Part shown: positions 18,605-28,138 of the stretch, piece after piece
How positions within the stretch are numbered: position 1 is the first letter of the stretch
How the letters are laid out: each line of letters begins with the position of its first letter
DNA from: JAAOII01 sp965207705
GTDB taxonomy: Bacteria; Pseudomonadota; Gammaproteobacteria; CBDBNL01; JAAOII01
Reading direction: 5' to 3'
Length of the DNA: 64,000 bases
Assembly: GCA_965207705.1 (NCBI GenBank)
Contig: OZ242292.1
Span: 1,798,001 to 1,862,000, forward strand
The notes under the pieces: model-generated
Database searches by the model: none
What the model saw: only the letters and a program-made list of their open reading frames with translations
What the model was told of the DNA's origin: nothing
Made by a program: the position numbers and the translations under genes

Positions 18605-19489
18605 AAGTTCTAGCAGAGCTTTTTGGCTATGCAGACGATTTTCTCCTTGCAGCCAAACAGCAGAGCGGGCATCATCCAATAATCCTTGTGATACTTCCTC
18701 GCCTTCCTTAGCTGGTAGGCAGTGCATAAATAGAACATCGCTTCTCGCCATATCAAGCATCTGTGGGGTAACCTGAAAATCTTGCAGTATCTTTCGTTTG
18801 GCATCAGCGTTCTCATCTCCCATTGAGACCCAGACATCGGTGCATACCAAAGAAGCATCTTCCATTGCTTCTTTAATGTTAGGGCTTATAGTTACCCAGT
18901 CCTTGTGTGCTTCAATGAATGATGATTCGGGTAGGAACTCTTCTGGGACAGCGAGATGTAATTGAAATCCAATTATGCTAGCCATCTGAATATATGATTT
19001 ACACATATTATTTCCATCGCCACACCACACCACTTTTTTATCTTTAACGTCACCGCGTAACTCGTAATAGGTGGCTAAGTCCGCCAGTATTTGGCAAGGG
19101 TGGAAATCGGAAGAAAGGGCATTGATAACAGGAACTGTTGAATTGGCGGCGAACTCTATAATATCCTTATGCGAATTGGCGCGAATAATTATGCCATCTG
19201 CCATTGATGAGATGATGCGCGCCGTATCTCTGATGGGTTCGCCACGTGACATCTGACTATCTTTTCCGCTTATGAATATTGCATTTCCGCCCATCTGAGA
19301 GATGCCTATCTCAAAAGATATTCTAGTTCTAGTTGATGGCTTTTCAAACAGCATAATAAAGGACTTTTGCTTTAATGTTTGAGGTGATGTTTTTTCTTCT
19401 TTGAGCAATTGCTTAAGTTCAATTGCTCGGGGAATTAATTTTGTATAGCTATCTGCTGGCAGATCAGCAAGTGTGATGAAGTGCGGCAT
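18596..19489 (-). CDS. argF: Ornithine carbamoyltransferase
   Basis: 297 residues. It condenses carbamoyl phosphate with ornithine to citrulline in arginine synthesis. The carbamoyl phosphate loop STRTR is at residues 52-56, the HPCQ motif lies near residue 128, and the ornithine-binding/catalytic HCLP near 252 (FMHCLPAKEGEEVS). The catabolic forms share these motifs, so the anabolic assignment rests on the absence of arcA/arcC neighbours. Its co-substrate is supplied by carAB, 4-9 kb away on the same strand. It is convergent with tatC. Confidence 0.95.
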   Translation of the reverse strand: MPHFITLADLPADSYTKLIPRAIELKQLLKEEKTSPQTLKQKSFIMLFEKPSTRTRISFEIGISQMGGNAIFISGKDSQMSRGEPIRDTARIISSMADGIIIRANSHKDIIEFAANSTVPVINALSSDFHPCQILADLATYYELRGDVKDKKVVWCGDGNNMCKSYIQMASIIGFQLHLAVPEEFLPESSFIEAHKDWVTISPNIKEAMEDASLVCTDVWVSMGDENADAKRKILQDFQVTPQMLDMARSDVLFMHCLPAKEGEEVSQGLLDDARSAVWLQGENRLHSQKALLELLF

Positions 19490-19506
19490 TATTGATTATG
19501 ACCTGC

Positions 19507-20673
19507 TTATGATCTGAAGTTAATAAAGAGGCCAGCGCTATTAATGGAGTTGAGAGTTTCGTAATTAACAAATGTACTATAACCCAAATCACGCGCACCC
19601 TGGTTGAAATTTTTGAGAGGTAATGATACATAACGTAAAGAGAATCCTACCTTTTTGAAGACAAACCCTAAATTAAATGTCACGCCTATAGCGCCATCTT
19701 CAAGTTTAGCATCTACTTGTAAGTTATCTTGAGGGTCGCCTACAATCGGAGTAAAACTGCCTTGGTGGTTATAATTTCCATTGAAGTGGGTTATAGCTCC
19801 CACACCAAGATTTACATAATCACGCAAATAAAGACTAGCTCCGAATTCTAATGGGACGGCTGTATATCTGCCCTTTGAAGTTAACCCTTCCGCCACATTA
19901 CTGCCAGTAGCATATTCTGTTATTTGATAACCTACATAGCTATAAAAGCCGATACTTATAGGGGTGGTTGCAAAGGATTTTACTATTTCAAACCCAGTAG
20001 TTATTTCGGTGGTAGGTTTTGATGTTGCAAGGGATTGGTCTTTGTAATTAATAAAAGGAGCGCCTTCTCCATAAAATCCAACGTTCATTATAAATTTAGT
20101 GACAAGACCTGCTTCGTAAGTTTTTGGTTCAGGTTGAGCGGGTTGAACTGGTTGAACTTGTTGAACTGGTTGAGCGGGTTGAACAGGTTGAAATTGATTT
20201 GCCAAATAAACGCGAGAAGCAATAGGGGCATAAGCAAGATATCCATAGTTGCGCGATAGTACTGTATTGGTTTCTATATTGTAAATGAAAGGACCTCCTT
20301 CAATTGGGTCATTCCCTTCTGCTCTTATACTTTTTGCTCCATCAGCGAGCACCTCCACCACGAGAATTTTATTGGTAGGAATTACTACTATACGGTAATT
20401 ACGATTACTTCCATCCACGGTTAAGATTCGTCCGTTGCTGACTATGTCGTTTGCATCAAAGCCATATACGCTTTCAGAAAACGTAATCGCTAGTCCTAAG
20501 GGCTTACCAATTTTATTACCCTGCTGCCCTTCAAAATATGGTGATATAAAAGTAATTCTCGGATTAGCCGCTATACTCTGGATTAACCCTAAGCTAATGA
20601 TAGCTAGTGCTGCACTAATTATTACTTTATAGGTAGTTTTTAACCTATTATTGCTTATAATGGAAAGTATCAT
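19507..20673 (-). CDS. Exported protein: Ig-like domain, Pro/Gln linker, beta-barrel-like C-terminus
   Basis: 388 residues, no family recognised with certainty. An N-terminal signal segment (VIISAALAIISLGLIQSIAA) is followed, at residues 35-150, by a module like the bacterial Ig/SbsA-type domain (ITFISPYFEG, LAITFSESVYGFDANDI). Residues about 165-185 are repeated QPVQPAQ units. The last 200 residues alternate polar and hydrophobic positions with many Gly, Tyr and Phe (GFYSYVGYQI, ASLYLRDYVNLGVGAI, VTFNLGFVF), which suggests an outer-membrane beta-barrel. It ends FINFRS, without the usual terminal Phe. It probably lies in the outer membrane. It is divergent from dapB by 35 bp. Confidence 0.7.
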   Translation of the reverse strand: MILSIISNNRLKTTYKVIISAALAIISLGLIQSIAANPRITFISPYFEGQQGNKIGKPLGLAITFSESVYGFDANDIVSNGRILTVDGSNRNYRIVVIPTNKILVVEVLADGAKSIRAEGNDPIEGGPFIYNIETNTVLSRNYGYLAYAPIASRVYLANQFQPVQPAQPVQQVQPVQPAQPEPKTYEAGLVTKFIMNVGFYGEGAPFINYKDQSLATSKPTTEITTGFEIVKSFATTPISIGFYSYVGYQITEYATGSNVAEGLTSKGRYTAVPLEFGASLYLRDYVNLGVGAITHFNGNYNHQGSFTPIVGDPQDNLQVDAKLEDGAIGVTFNLGFVFKKVGFSLRYVSLPLKNFNQGARDLGYSTFVNYETLNSINSAGLFINFRS

Positions 20674-20708
20674 AAACTATGTATTGTAACATAAGATAAC
20701 CTTTATTT

Positions 20709-21548
20709 ATGCTAAATTTTGGAGTTTGCGGGGCAGAAGGCAGAATAGGTCAAATACTCGTTGAAAATATCGTTAAATCAAAGAAATTATCCCTGTGCGC
20801 TGCAATTGTTGAAGCGGGGAGCCACAAAGAAGGCGAAGAAACAGGCAAAGCAGGAGTGCTGTATGAATCAGCATTTCCGAGCGAATATTCATCTAATGAA
20901 TCTCCTGGAGGAGGGGGTAATAGTTTACCTAATAAAAACTGTGCTTCGTTCATTGATTTTTCCATCCCCGCGGCAACTATGACTTGCTTAGCGCATTGTA
21001 TTAAGCATAGCATTCCTTTGGTGATTGGCACTACTGGACATTCTAAACAGCAATTGCAAAGCATAAGAGATGCAGGACAGCAAATCCCTGTACTGCAGGC
21101 AGCTAATATGAGCGCAGCAGTCACTGCATGTTTTATGTTGATAGAACGCGCTGTAGCCATGCTTGGAGAAGAATATGACATTGAAATAGTGGAAGCCCAC
21201 CACAAGCACAAAATTGATGCGCCTTCTGGAACTGCATTGGAAATGGGTAAAAGAGCGGCTAAGGCGCGTGGCAAGGATTTAAGCGAAGTGGCAGTGTACG
21301 ACCGCAGCAAGGTCAGAGATGCCCGCTCACCAGGAAGCATAGGTATGCAGGCAATTCGCGGTGGCGGAGTGGTTGGTGAGCATGAGATTTTTTTTATAGG
21401 AGATAATGAAACCGTATCTATGAGCCATAAGGCATATTCGCGAGAAATTTTTGCCTCAGGCGCATTAAGGGCAGCTAAATGGTTGGCGCAAAAAAAATCG
21501 GCTGGCTTATATACTATGGAGGATGTATTAAACTCAGGGAACTCATAA
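20709..21548 (+). CDS. dapB: 4-hydroxy-tetrahydrodipicolinate reductase
   Basis: 279 residues. DapB reduces 4-hydroxy-tetrahydrodipicolinate in the diaminopimelate/lysine pathway, feeding peptidoglycan. The dinucleotide loop is GVCGAEGRIGQ at the N-terminus. Catalytic and substrate motifs EAHHKHKIDAPSGTA and RGGGVVGEHEIFFIG are intact, with AANMSAAVT before them. Residues 40-75 are richer in Gly/Glu/Ser than usual (EGEETGKAG, SPGGGGNS), but overall length is normal. It is followed 26 bp later by ispB. Confidence 0.95.
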   Translation: MLNFGVCGAEGRIGQILVENIVKSKKLSLCAAIVEAGSHKEGEETGKAGVLYESAFPSEYSSNESPGGGGNSLPNKNCASFIDFSIPAATMTCLAHCIKHSIPLVIGTTGHSKQQLQSIRDAGQQIPVLQAANMSAAVTACFMLIERAVAMLGEEYDIEIVEAHHKHKIDAPSGTALEMGKRAAKARGKDLSEVAVYDRSKVRDARSPGSIGMQAIRGGGVVGEHEIFFIGDNETVSMSHKAYSREIFASGALRAAKWLAQKKSAGLYTMEDVLNSGNS

Positions 21549-21574
21549 AGTAAACTACCCATAAAGCAAAATAT

Positions 21575-22564
21575 ATGTTTCCTGCAAATCAGTTAGAGAA
21601 GGATATTAAGATATTCCATGCCGAATTCAATAATTCGGTTAATGAAGATAGTCCACAGGTATCCCAAATATCACATATAGTTAATTATGTGCTTTCTACA
21701 CAGGGTAAGTTTATTCGCCCCCAATTGCTATTATCTTTTTGCTCTCTTTTTGGTTGTAGCGATAAGAATAGGTTTAAGTTGGCGGTGGCGGTTGAGTATA
21801 TTCATACCGCATCTTTGATTCATGATGATATTATTGATGATGCAGTTAAGAGACGTAATAAAAAACCCCTACATTTAGAATGGGATGTTAAGACCGCCAT
21901 ACTTATAGGAGATTTTCTCTATTCACGAGCTTTTGAGATTATAGGACAAAGCAGTCATCATGCGACTGTAGAAATATTTGCCCATGCTGCTAAGCGCTTG
22001 AGTATGAGTGAAATTAATGAGCTGGGTTCAGAGAATGATATAGGTTTATTAGCAGATAGTGACAGGTGTATTAATATTATGCGGGAAAAAACTGCGGTTT
22101 TGTTTGGCGCCGCCTGTGAGGCGGCTGCTGTAATTAGTTCAGGTGAGAGTTATCGTCAGCAGGCACTCCAATTTGGGATGAACATAGGGATGGCATTTCA
22201 ACTCTGCGATGATGCATTGGATTATAGTGTTATGGATGAGAACAGATGGGGGAAAGAAGTAATGCAGGATTTAAGCAAAGGGAAAATAACTTTGCCTTTG
22301 GTTTATGCTTATGAAGAAATGAATAAAATGCAACAAGAACGTACCCGTGAAGTTATTAAGAATAGCAAACCTGCAGATGAGGGGACAGATGAAGTAGGGG
22401 AAATAGGGGAAATAGTGCGTTCTGGTAATTCTCTAAAGCGTATTCAACATCTTGCTGCAGAGTTTGCTACTGAGGCGCGGAATAACTTAGAGGATATGCC
22501 GCACAATAGTGTATCTGAGTCACTGGAATATTTAACCCGCACTATAGTAAACCGCGTCTATTAG
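21575..22564 (+). CDS. ispB: Polyprenyl diphosphate synthase (octaprenyl type)
   Basis: 329 residues, trans-isoprenyl diphosphate synthase family. The first aspartate-rich motif DDIID is at residues 84-88 (LIHDDIIDDAVKRR). The second is FQLCDDALDY, slightly altered from the usual DDxxD with the last Asp kept. Such enzymes make the C40 side chain of ubiquinone; the octaprenyl length is inferred from overall likeness to IspB and is not visible in the sequence. A short acidic insertion (DEGTDEVGEIGEI) near residue 275 breaks the C-terminal helices. It sits between dapB and ribF. Confidence 0.9.
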   Translation: MFPANQLEKDIKIFHAEFNNSVNEDSPQVSQISHIVNYVLSTQGKFIRPQLLLSFCSLFGCSDKNRFKLAVAVEYIHTASLIHDDIIDDAVKRRNKKPLHLEWDVKTAILIGDFLYSRAFEIIGQSSHHATVEIFAHAAKRLSMSEINELGSENDIGLLADSDRCINIMREKTAVLFGAACEAAAVISSGESYRQQALQFGMNIGMAFQLCDDALDYSVMDENRWGKEVMQDLSKGKITLPLVYAYEEMNKMQQERTREVIKNSKPADEGTDEVGEIGEIVRSGNSLKRIQHLAAEFATEARNNLEDMPHNSVSESLEYLTRTIVNRVY

Positions 22565-22598
22565 GGCAGTTTGCTATGCAACGATTATAACTATAGTT

Positions 22599-23585
22599 AT
22601 GAAATTCCTCCGTTATTCTAGTGATCTGCATTTTGAACGTCCCACTGCAGTAGCTATTGGTAACTTTGATGGGGTGCATCGCGGGCATCAAAAGCTAATT
22701 TCAAAACTAATTGAAGACAGCAAATCCTTGGGGCTAACATCTGTGGTGTGTGCTTTTGAGCCGCTGTCGTGGCAGCTATTTACCAACACTTCACGCCGGT
22801 TAACTAATCTACGTACTAAACTTGACCTAATCAATCAGCAGGATATTGATGTTCTCTTAGTGGTTAACTTCACCCATACATTCAGCCGCTTATCCCATGG
22901 CGCATTTATCAAAGATTTTTTAGTATCTCAATTAAATGCAGCTCATATAATCACTGGCGAAGATTTCCATTTTGGAGCTGATAGAGACGGAGGGCAGCAG
23001 CAATTAGAGCAAGCGCAATTGAGCGGTTTATTCAGTTATGCTCCAGTGAAAGATTACCCAAATAGTTCCACTAAAATCAGCAGTAGTATCATAAGAGAGT
23101 TTATGGAAAAAGGCGAGTTAACAAAGGCAAACGAGTATCTGGGGTATCCTTATTACATAATTGGCAGAGTGGCGAAAGGCAGTGGTATAGGAGGAAGCAA
23201 GCTGGCAACTCCTACGGCTAATCTTAATCTTAAGGGATTTATTCCTCCGCTCAGAGGAGTGTTTGCTTGCTGGGTTGAGGTGCTTGATGCGGATGCTGGC
23301 ATTGATGTTGGCGGGGATGTTGGCGGGGATGTTGCGGGGGCGGGGGCGGAAGTAGGAACGAAAAGATTGCCTGCGGTAGCAAATTTAGGGGTTCGTCCCA
23401 CTGTTGGAGGCAAGCGTTTTAATGTTGAAGTTCATATACTTAATTTTAATCTTGATCTATATGGCAAATCTATAAAATTGGAATTTGTAGAAAGGATAAG
23501 AGAAGAGAAAAAATTTAGTGGGCTGGAGGAACTGAAACAACAAATTGCGCGGGATAAAAATAAAGCGCAAGAAATTTTAGTTTAG
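22599..23585 (+). CDS. ribF: Bifunctional riboflavin kinase/FMN adenylyltransferase
   Basis: 328 residues. It makes FMN and then FAD. The N-terminal nucleotidyltransferase domain shows AIGNFDGVHRGHQ (residues 18-30) and the ITGEDFHFGADRDG loop. The C-terminal riboflavin kinase domain begins near residue 180 (GRVAKGSGIGGSKLATPTAN) and has VANLGVRPTVGG. A Gly/Asp/Val/Ala-rich insertion (IDVGGDVGGDVAGAGAEVG) coded by 12-bp repeats interrupts the kinase domain near residue 230. It overlaps the convergent murJ by 4 bp. Confidence 0.95.
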   Translation: MKFLRYSSDLHFERPTAVAIGNFDGVHRGHQKLISKLIEDSKSLGLTSVVCAFEPLSWQLFTNTSRRLTNLRTKLDLINQQDIDVLLVVNFTHTFSRLSHGAFIKDFLVSQLNAAHIITGEDFHFGADRDGGQQQLEQAQLSGLFSYAPVKDYPNSSTKISSSIIREFMEKGELTKANEYLGYPYYIIGRVAKGSGIGGSKLATPTANLNLKGFIPPLRGVFACWVEVLDADAGIDVGGDVGGDVAGAGAEVGTKRLPAVANLGVRPTVGGKRFNVEVHILNFNLDLYGKSIKLEFVERIREEKKFSGLEELKQQIARDKNKAQEILV

Positions 23586-25162
23586 GCGATGTTTATATCG
23601 CGCCATCTTAATCCGCTTATGGATAAAGTGGCGCAGTAAATCAGTATAGTTGAAAAGATAATAATAGCTAAGTTAACTGCTCGCTCTAACGCTAACATTT
23701 CACTCCAACTTCCGCTATAAACTTGTAATAGCGGGGCAACATAAAGTAGGAAAATTGTCATAACTATTAAAGCAGTTAATAATTGTGATAAGAATTTTAT
23801 GGTCGGCAGATTTATAGGAATCATCTTATCTTTGCGTAGAATAAATGCTAAAAATGCGGCATTAAAAGTTGCTCCAATAGAAGTTGCTATCGCAAGTCCT
23901 ACATGCTGTAAAAACCAAATCAAAGTCAAACTAAGAGTTATGCCTATGCCAGTTGCAATCAGCGCCGCCTTTAAAGGTGTCTTTGTATCTTGACGAGCAA
24001 AAAATACTGAGGATAGAACCTTTATAAATACAAAGGCAGGCAAGCCAATGGCATAAGCTGCCAGAGCAAGCGCGGTGTTATTTATATCCTCCAAGGCAAA
24101 GGAGCCATAATAATAGATGCTGATAAGTATTGGTTTGGCTATGATAATTAGCCCCAGAGCTGCAGGCAAAGTTATGATTAATGACATTCGTATTCCCCAT
24201 GATAAAAAGTAGCGGGTGGCGCGCTCTCCGCTCATTTCTCCCGTTCTTCCCGCTCCTGGAGCATGGCGTAGACGCGCTAAACGCGGCATCATAATGGTGG
24301 TAATTGCTATGCCGAACACTCCTAAAGGCAACTGAATTAACCTCTCGGCAAAGTATAGCCATGAGATACTACCTTCTGCTAAGAAAGACGCTAGCAAGGT
24401 ATCAATTAGTAAATTAATCTGCACTACCGACCCCCCTAATAGGACCGGCGCCATTAAAATTAATAGGCGACGAGTTGAAGGATGAAGTGTTATTTTAAAT
24501 TTAGGCAGAGGTAAAAGCGCGCATTTATGCACTGCTGGCAGCTGCACTAATAATTGGAAGATACCAGCTATAAGAACTGCCCAGGCGGCTGCCTTTATTG
24601 GTGTCTCAAGTAGCGGACTTATAAACATAACCGAGGTTATCATTGTCACATTGAGAATAATCGGAGTAAAAGCAGGCAAGCCGAATCTGTTGTGACTGTT
24701 TTGTAATGCCATGCAGTAAGCGGTGAGGGTAATGAATCCCAAGTAGGGGAAAGTAATCCGTAACATTGATGATGCTAATTCAAATCTTTCGGGGGATAAT
24801 GATAAGCCGCCAGCAAATAAGAGAATCAGAAAGTCCGAACCAATTACTCCAAGGGCGCAGATTATAGTTAGGACGATGAGGACAAACCCCATAGTGTGAG
24901 ATAAAAACTCCTTTAATTGTTGTTGTTCTTTTTTACTTTGGAACTCAATTACCATAGGTAAGAAGGATTGAGTAAAGGCGCCTTCGGCAAATAATCTTCT
25001 GAAAAAGTTGGGGATTTTAAAGGCGACCAAGAAAGCGTCCATTAGTCCGCTGCCGCCAAACATTGTTGCTAAGGTTATGTCACGGATTAGCCCGAGTATA
25101 CGTGAGGCGAAAGTCCAGGATGAAATGAGAATCCCAGATTTTAGAGGATTGGATTTTTTCAC
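23582..25162 (-). CDS. murJ: Lipid II flippase MurJ
   Basis: 526 residues, about 14 hydrophobic helices, MOP/MATE-related superfamily. MurJ flips lipid II across the inner membrane for peptidoglycan synthesis. It has the family start (SSWTFASRILGLIRDI), MFGGSGLMDAFLVAFKIPNFFRRLFAEG and AFTQSFLPM. It is the last gene of the minus-strand run phoH-ybeY-corC-lnt-murJ and begins immediately after lnt ends. Confidence 0.95.
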   Translation of the reverse strand: MKKSNPLKSGILISSWTFASRILGLIRDITLATMFGGSGLMDAFLVAFKIPNFFRRLFAEGAFTQSFLPMVIEFQSKKEQQQLKEFLSHTMGFVLIVLTIICALGVIGSDFLILLFAGGLSLSPERFELASSMLRITFPYLGFITLTAYCMALQNSHNRFGLPAFTPIILNVTMITSVMFISPLLETPIKAAAWAVLIAGIFQLLVQLPAVHKCALLPLPKFKITLHPSTRRLLILMAPVLLGGSVVQINLLIDTLLASFLAEGSISWLYFAERLIQLPLGVFGIAITTIMMPRLARLRHAPGAGRTGEMSGERATRYFLSWGIRMSLIITLPAALGLIIIAKPILISIYYYGSFALEDINNTALALAAYAIGLPAFVFIKVLSSVFFARQDTKTPLKAALIATGIGITLSLTLIWFLQHVGLAIATSIGATFNAAFLAFILRKDKMIPINLPTIKFLSQLLTALIVMTIFLLYVAPLLQVYSGSWSEMLALERAVNLAIIIFSTILIYCATLSISGLRWRDINIA

Positions 25163-26704
25163 CTATATATTTGTAATGGAACGTCTGCGTTTTATTATGC
25201 CAATGAATAATATCAGCGCGCAAAAAGATGCCAGAGGAATATCTCCCGCCAATTGATAGGGCGTCCAGCCCTTTCTGGGAACTACTGATGTTTCAAGCAC
25301 GCCGTACTGAAACTGCTTTAATCTTGCGGTTATTTTGCCATAAGGGTTAACCACTGCAGTTACGCCATTATTAGTTACTCGTATTAAGTACATTTGGTTT
25401 TCAATGGCTCGCATACGGGCTATTTGCATGTTCTGATGAGGTGCTAAAGAATCGCCAAACCAGCTGTCATTGCTAATAGTAAGAAGGACATTGCTGTCTT
25501 TAGCTATTCTTGATACGTAGCTGCCTAAAGTTATTTCAAAGCATATAGAAGGAGCAATTATCAAATTGCCAGCTTGAAAGGAAGATGGGTTATTGCCGGC
25601 GCTAGTATCATAGAAATTAATATCCAGAAAGGGCGCTAATTTTGTTACGATGTTATAAAGAGGAATGTATTCTCCAAAAGGAACTAAGACATTTTTATCA
25701 TATACTTTGCGTCTTTCTCCTGCCGCTCCTGCGATGAAAATGCTGTTGTATATCTTTTGCTCTTTATCTTTTCTTAATGCCCCATAGATTAAAGTGGTAT
25801 TGGTTAATTTCAAGCGATGATGTAGATTATTATAGTATGCATTTCCTGCAGGATATACATACGGGACTGCTGCTTCTGACCATATAACTAGTTGATTATT
25901 GGAGTTTATAAAGGTTGCTCTGCTGTAAGTGTCGGCTATCTCGTTGATATAATTTATGTCCCATTTTCGCTCTTGTGGAATATTGCCCTGAATTGCCGCA
26001 ATAGTTACGGGCTTTCCATCCACTTTCGTCCATAAGTGTTCTGAAAACCTGGCGCCTATAGTCCAGGGAATTAGACAAATAAGAATTAATAAAAATAACC
26101 TATATTGATAACGGAGCACATATATTGAAGGGATACACCTTATGCAATGAAACAACACAACAACCGATAATAGCGCAAAAAAGCCCACCAAAAAAGTGCC
26201 GCCTACGGGCGCCCATACTGCTAAGTAGGTATCTATCATGCTATCTCCCAGAAGCAACCAAGGAAAACCAGTATATATGTGAGAACGGCATAATTCTAAA
26301 ATAATCCATATAGCGGGAAAACTTACAGCCCTCAATAATAAAGGAGAATTAAAGGTAGTGAACATATTTTTACGCGAATGATTGAGGTAACAATAAATAA
26401 AACCGAAAACCGCATAAAAAAGAGCCATAGCTAAACAAAATAAAGCGGTTAATATAGCTGCTTGGTCAGAACTTGAGCTGCTATAAGTGTTAATGCTGTT
26501 GTAAATCCATGATACCCCCACCCCCATCAAACCTATACCAAAACTAAAACCTATGATGGCGCCTTGCCAATGACGTTGATTATGTAAACACGCCACCAAA
26601 ATAAAAAGCGCTATTAGAGGCATGAACCATAGGTCAAATGGAGAATACCCCAACACATATACCCCTCCCGCTATAAAAGACAGGGTAGTCAGCAAAAAAA
26701 TCAT
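25163..26704 (-). CDS. lnt: Apolipoprotein N-acyltransferase
   Basis: 513 residues: six or so N-terminal membrane helices and then a periplasmic nitrilase-type domain. It adds the third acyl chain to the N-terminal Cys of lipoproteins. The Glu-Lys-Cys triad is visible in IWSEAAVPYVYP, YDKNVLVPFGEY and PSICFEITLG. It overlaps corC by 4 bp, which suggests translational coupling. Its presence is relevant because the window encodes several giant lipoproteins. Conserved order phoH-ybeY-corC-lnt. Confidence 0.96.
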   Translation of the reverse strand: MIFLLTTLSFIAGGVYVLGYSPFDLWFMPLIALFILVACLHNQRHWQGAIIGFSFGIGLMGVGVSWIYNSINTYSSSSSDQAAILTALFCLAMALFYAVFGFIYCYLNHSRKNMFTTFNSPLLLRAVSFPAIWIILELCRSHIYTGFPWLLLGDSMIDTYLAVWAPVGGTFLVGFFALLSVVVLFHCIRCIPSIYVLRYQYRLFLLILICLIPWTIGARFSEHLWTKVDGKPVTIAAIQGNIPQERKWDINYINEIADTYSRATFINSNNQLVIWSEAAVPYVYPAGNAYYNNLHHRLKLTNTTLIYGALRKDKEQKIYNSIFIAGAAGERRKVYDKNVLVPFGEYIPLYNIVTKLAPFLDINFYDTSAGNNPSSFQAGNLIIAPSICFEITLGSYVSRIAKDSNVLLTISNDSWFGDSLAPHQNMQIARMRAIENQMYLIRVTNNGVTAVVNPYGKITARLKQFQYGVLETSVVPRKGWTPYQLAGDIPLASFCALILFIGIIKRRRSITNI

Positions 26705-27549
26705 TTATTAGTAGTTATCATGATTTCTTCTATCCGTCTTTTATCTTGCTTAACAACCTCAAGAATCATTTTTTCAAGTTTGATGGTATCGCCTTTATGT
26801 GGCATTCTTTGCAGATTATCAAGCACTATGCCGCCAATTGTATCTACCCCTTCTCTTTTAATGTTTATTGCGAAATAATTATTAAAGTATTCCAATGTAG
26901 TGTCTGCTTTTACCCGATATTGATTTTTGGAAAAAGGAACCTTAACTATGCCTGGACTTTTAACCTTTCTTTTATCATGCTCATCTTCTATTTCTCCGAC
27001 TATTTCTTCTAAAACATCTTCAATAGTAACCAACCCCGCGGTTAAGCCGTATTCATCTTGGACTATTGCCATGTGCAATCGTTTATTGCGAAATTCATCA
27101 AGCAGAACATTTAATCGTTTACTTTCTGGGATATATATCACTGGATGCATAACTTCGTGGAGCTTGAATTCACCATTGGTTTTTTTTAGGTAAGGAAGCA
27201 AGTCCTTAGCCAATAATATTCCAATGACATTGCCTTCTTCGTTGATTACTGGAAATCTTGAATGGGCTGATTTAATTAAATAGGGTAGGTATTCATCAAT
27301 TGGTTGATTTTCATGCACGTAAGTCATCTTGGCGCGAGGCACCATAATTTCTCGCACTTGCATGGCAGATATTTTTAGAGTTCCTTCTATAATTCTTAAT
27401 TCACCGCCATCTATCAATTCATTACGCGCTGCTTTTTTAAGTAGTATTATTAGTTGCTGTTTATTCTTTATAAAGTCAAATAACTTTATTATTAATTTAA
27501 GGGTTAAGTTATTAATTTTGAGCTGGCGCTCAGGGGGGTGATTTTTCAT
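26701..27549 (-). CDS. corC: CorC/HlyC-family protein: CBS pair plus CorC_HlyC domain
   Basis: 282 residues, the soluble form without a DUF21 membrane domain. Two CBS domains span roughly residues 65-190 (IMVPRAKMTYV, HSRFPVINEEGNVIGIL, MAIVQDEYGLTAGLVTIEDVLEEIVGEIEDEHD). A C-terminal transporter-associated domain follows (YFNNYFAINIKREGVDTIGGIVL). It is linked to magnesium/cobalt efflux and membrane-stress function in E. coli (YbeX). It lies between ybeY and lnt as in other gammaproteobacteria. Confidence 0.95.
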   Translation of the reverse strand: MKNHPPERQLKINNLTLKLIIKLFDFIKNKQQLIILLKKAARNELIDGGELRIIEGTLKISAMQVREIMVPRAKMTYVHENQPIDEYLPYLIKSAHSRFPVINEEGNVIGILLAKDLLPYLKKTNGEFKLHEVMHPVIYIPESKRLNVLLDEFRNKRLHMAIVQDEYGLTAGLVTIEDVLEEIVGEIEDEHDKRKVKSPGIVKVPFSKNQYRVKADTTLEYFNNYFAINIKREGVDTIGGIVLDNLQRMPHKGDTIKLEKMILEVVKQDKRRIEEIMITTNK

Positions 27550-27565
27550 TTAGTTATTTATTAAA

Positions 27566-28138
27566 CTATTTATTGAGTTGGCTGTGTAAGGCGGGTAACC
27601 CGCAAGATTTCATTATATCGTCTTCTAATTGTTCCATTTCTTTGCCGTGTTCAAAACTAAATAAGTGCAAAACTGAATGGATAAATAAGTGCCCCCAGTG
27701 GTCTTTAAAATCTATATGGTATTCGTGCGCTTCATTAAAAACGGCTTTGCCACACATTACAACATCACCTATATAAGGAAGCCCTAAAGCGCGGCTATCC
27801 TCACAAGGAAAACTTAACACGGACACAGATTCTCCGCTATGTTTATATTTTGCTGACAGATGCCGCATCTCTTCTTCTTCCACTAAACGAACATACACTT
27901 CATACTCATCTTGTTCTGCAAGAAGTTTCTTGTGTTCGCTATGTTGTGCCAGGTAATCTAAGCTATTGGTTAGCCATAGCTTAAATAAACTCTTGTGAGG
28001 CCTATATCCCGCTAAATCTTCTTTGTTATGAATATCATCCTTAACAGCTAAAGTTTCCTTCTTTTTGGTGTGCGCTGTATATTTCCTGGAAGCGGCTTTA
28101 TCTAGGACTAGTTTTATTTTGAAATTGCTCATAGGCAT
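27566..28138 (-). CDS. ybeY: Endoribonuclease YbeY (16S rRNA maturation)
   Basis: 190 residues, longer than the usual 150-160 through an N-terminal extension. A metal-dependent RNase for 16S rRNA 3' processing and ribosome quality control. The zinc site HxxxHxxxxxH is present as HSVLHLFSFEH, somewhat diverged from the usual HGxLHLxGYDH, followed by acidic EMEQLEDDIM. VSVLSFPC and GDVVMCG match the conserved strands. Its annotated 5' end overlaps phoH by 41 bp; no clear later start was seen. Same operon as phoH and corC. Confidence 0.93.
   Translation of the reverse strand: MPMSNFKIKLVLDKAASRKYTAHTKKKETLAVKDDIHNKEDLAGYRPHKSLFKLWLTNSLDYLAQHSEHKKLLAEQDEYEVYVRLVEEEEMRHLSAKYKHSGESVSVLSFPCEDSRALGLPYIGDVVMCGKAVFNEAHEYHIDFKDHWGHLFIHSVLHLFSFEHGKEMEQLEDDIMKSCGLPALHSQLNK

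Noticed and set aside
20750..21562. A 270-codon open frame on the minus strand over dapB
   Set aside because: It mirrors dapB codon for codon, has no family likeness, and dapB carries all catalytic motifs.
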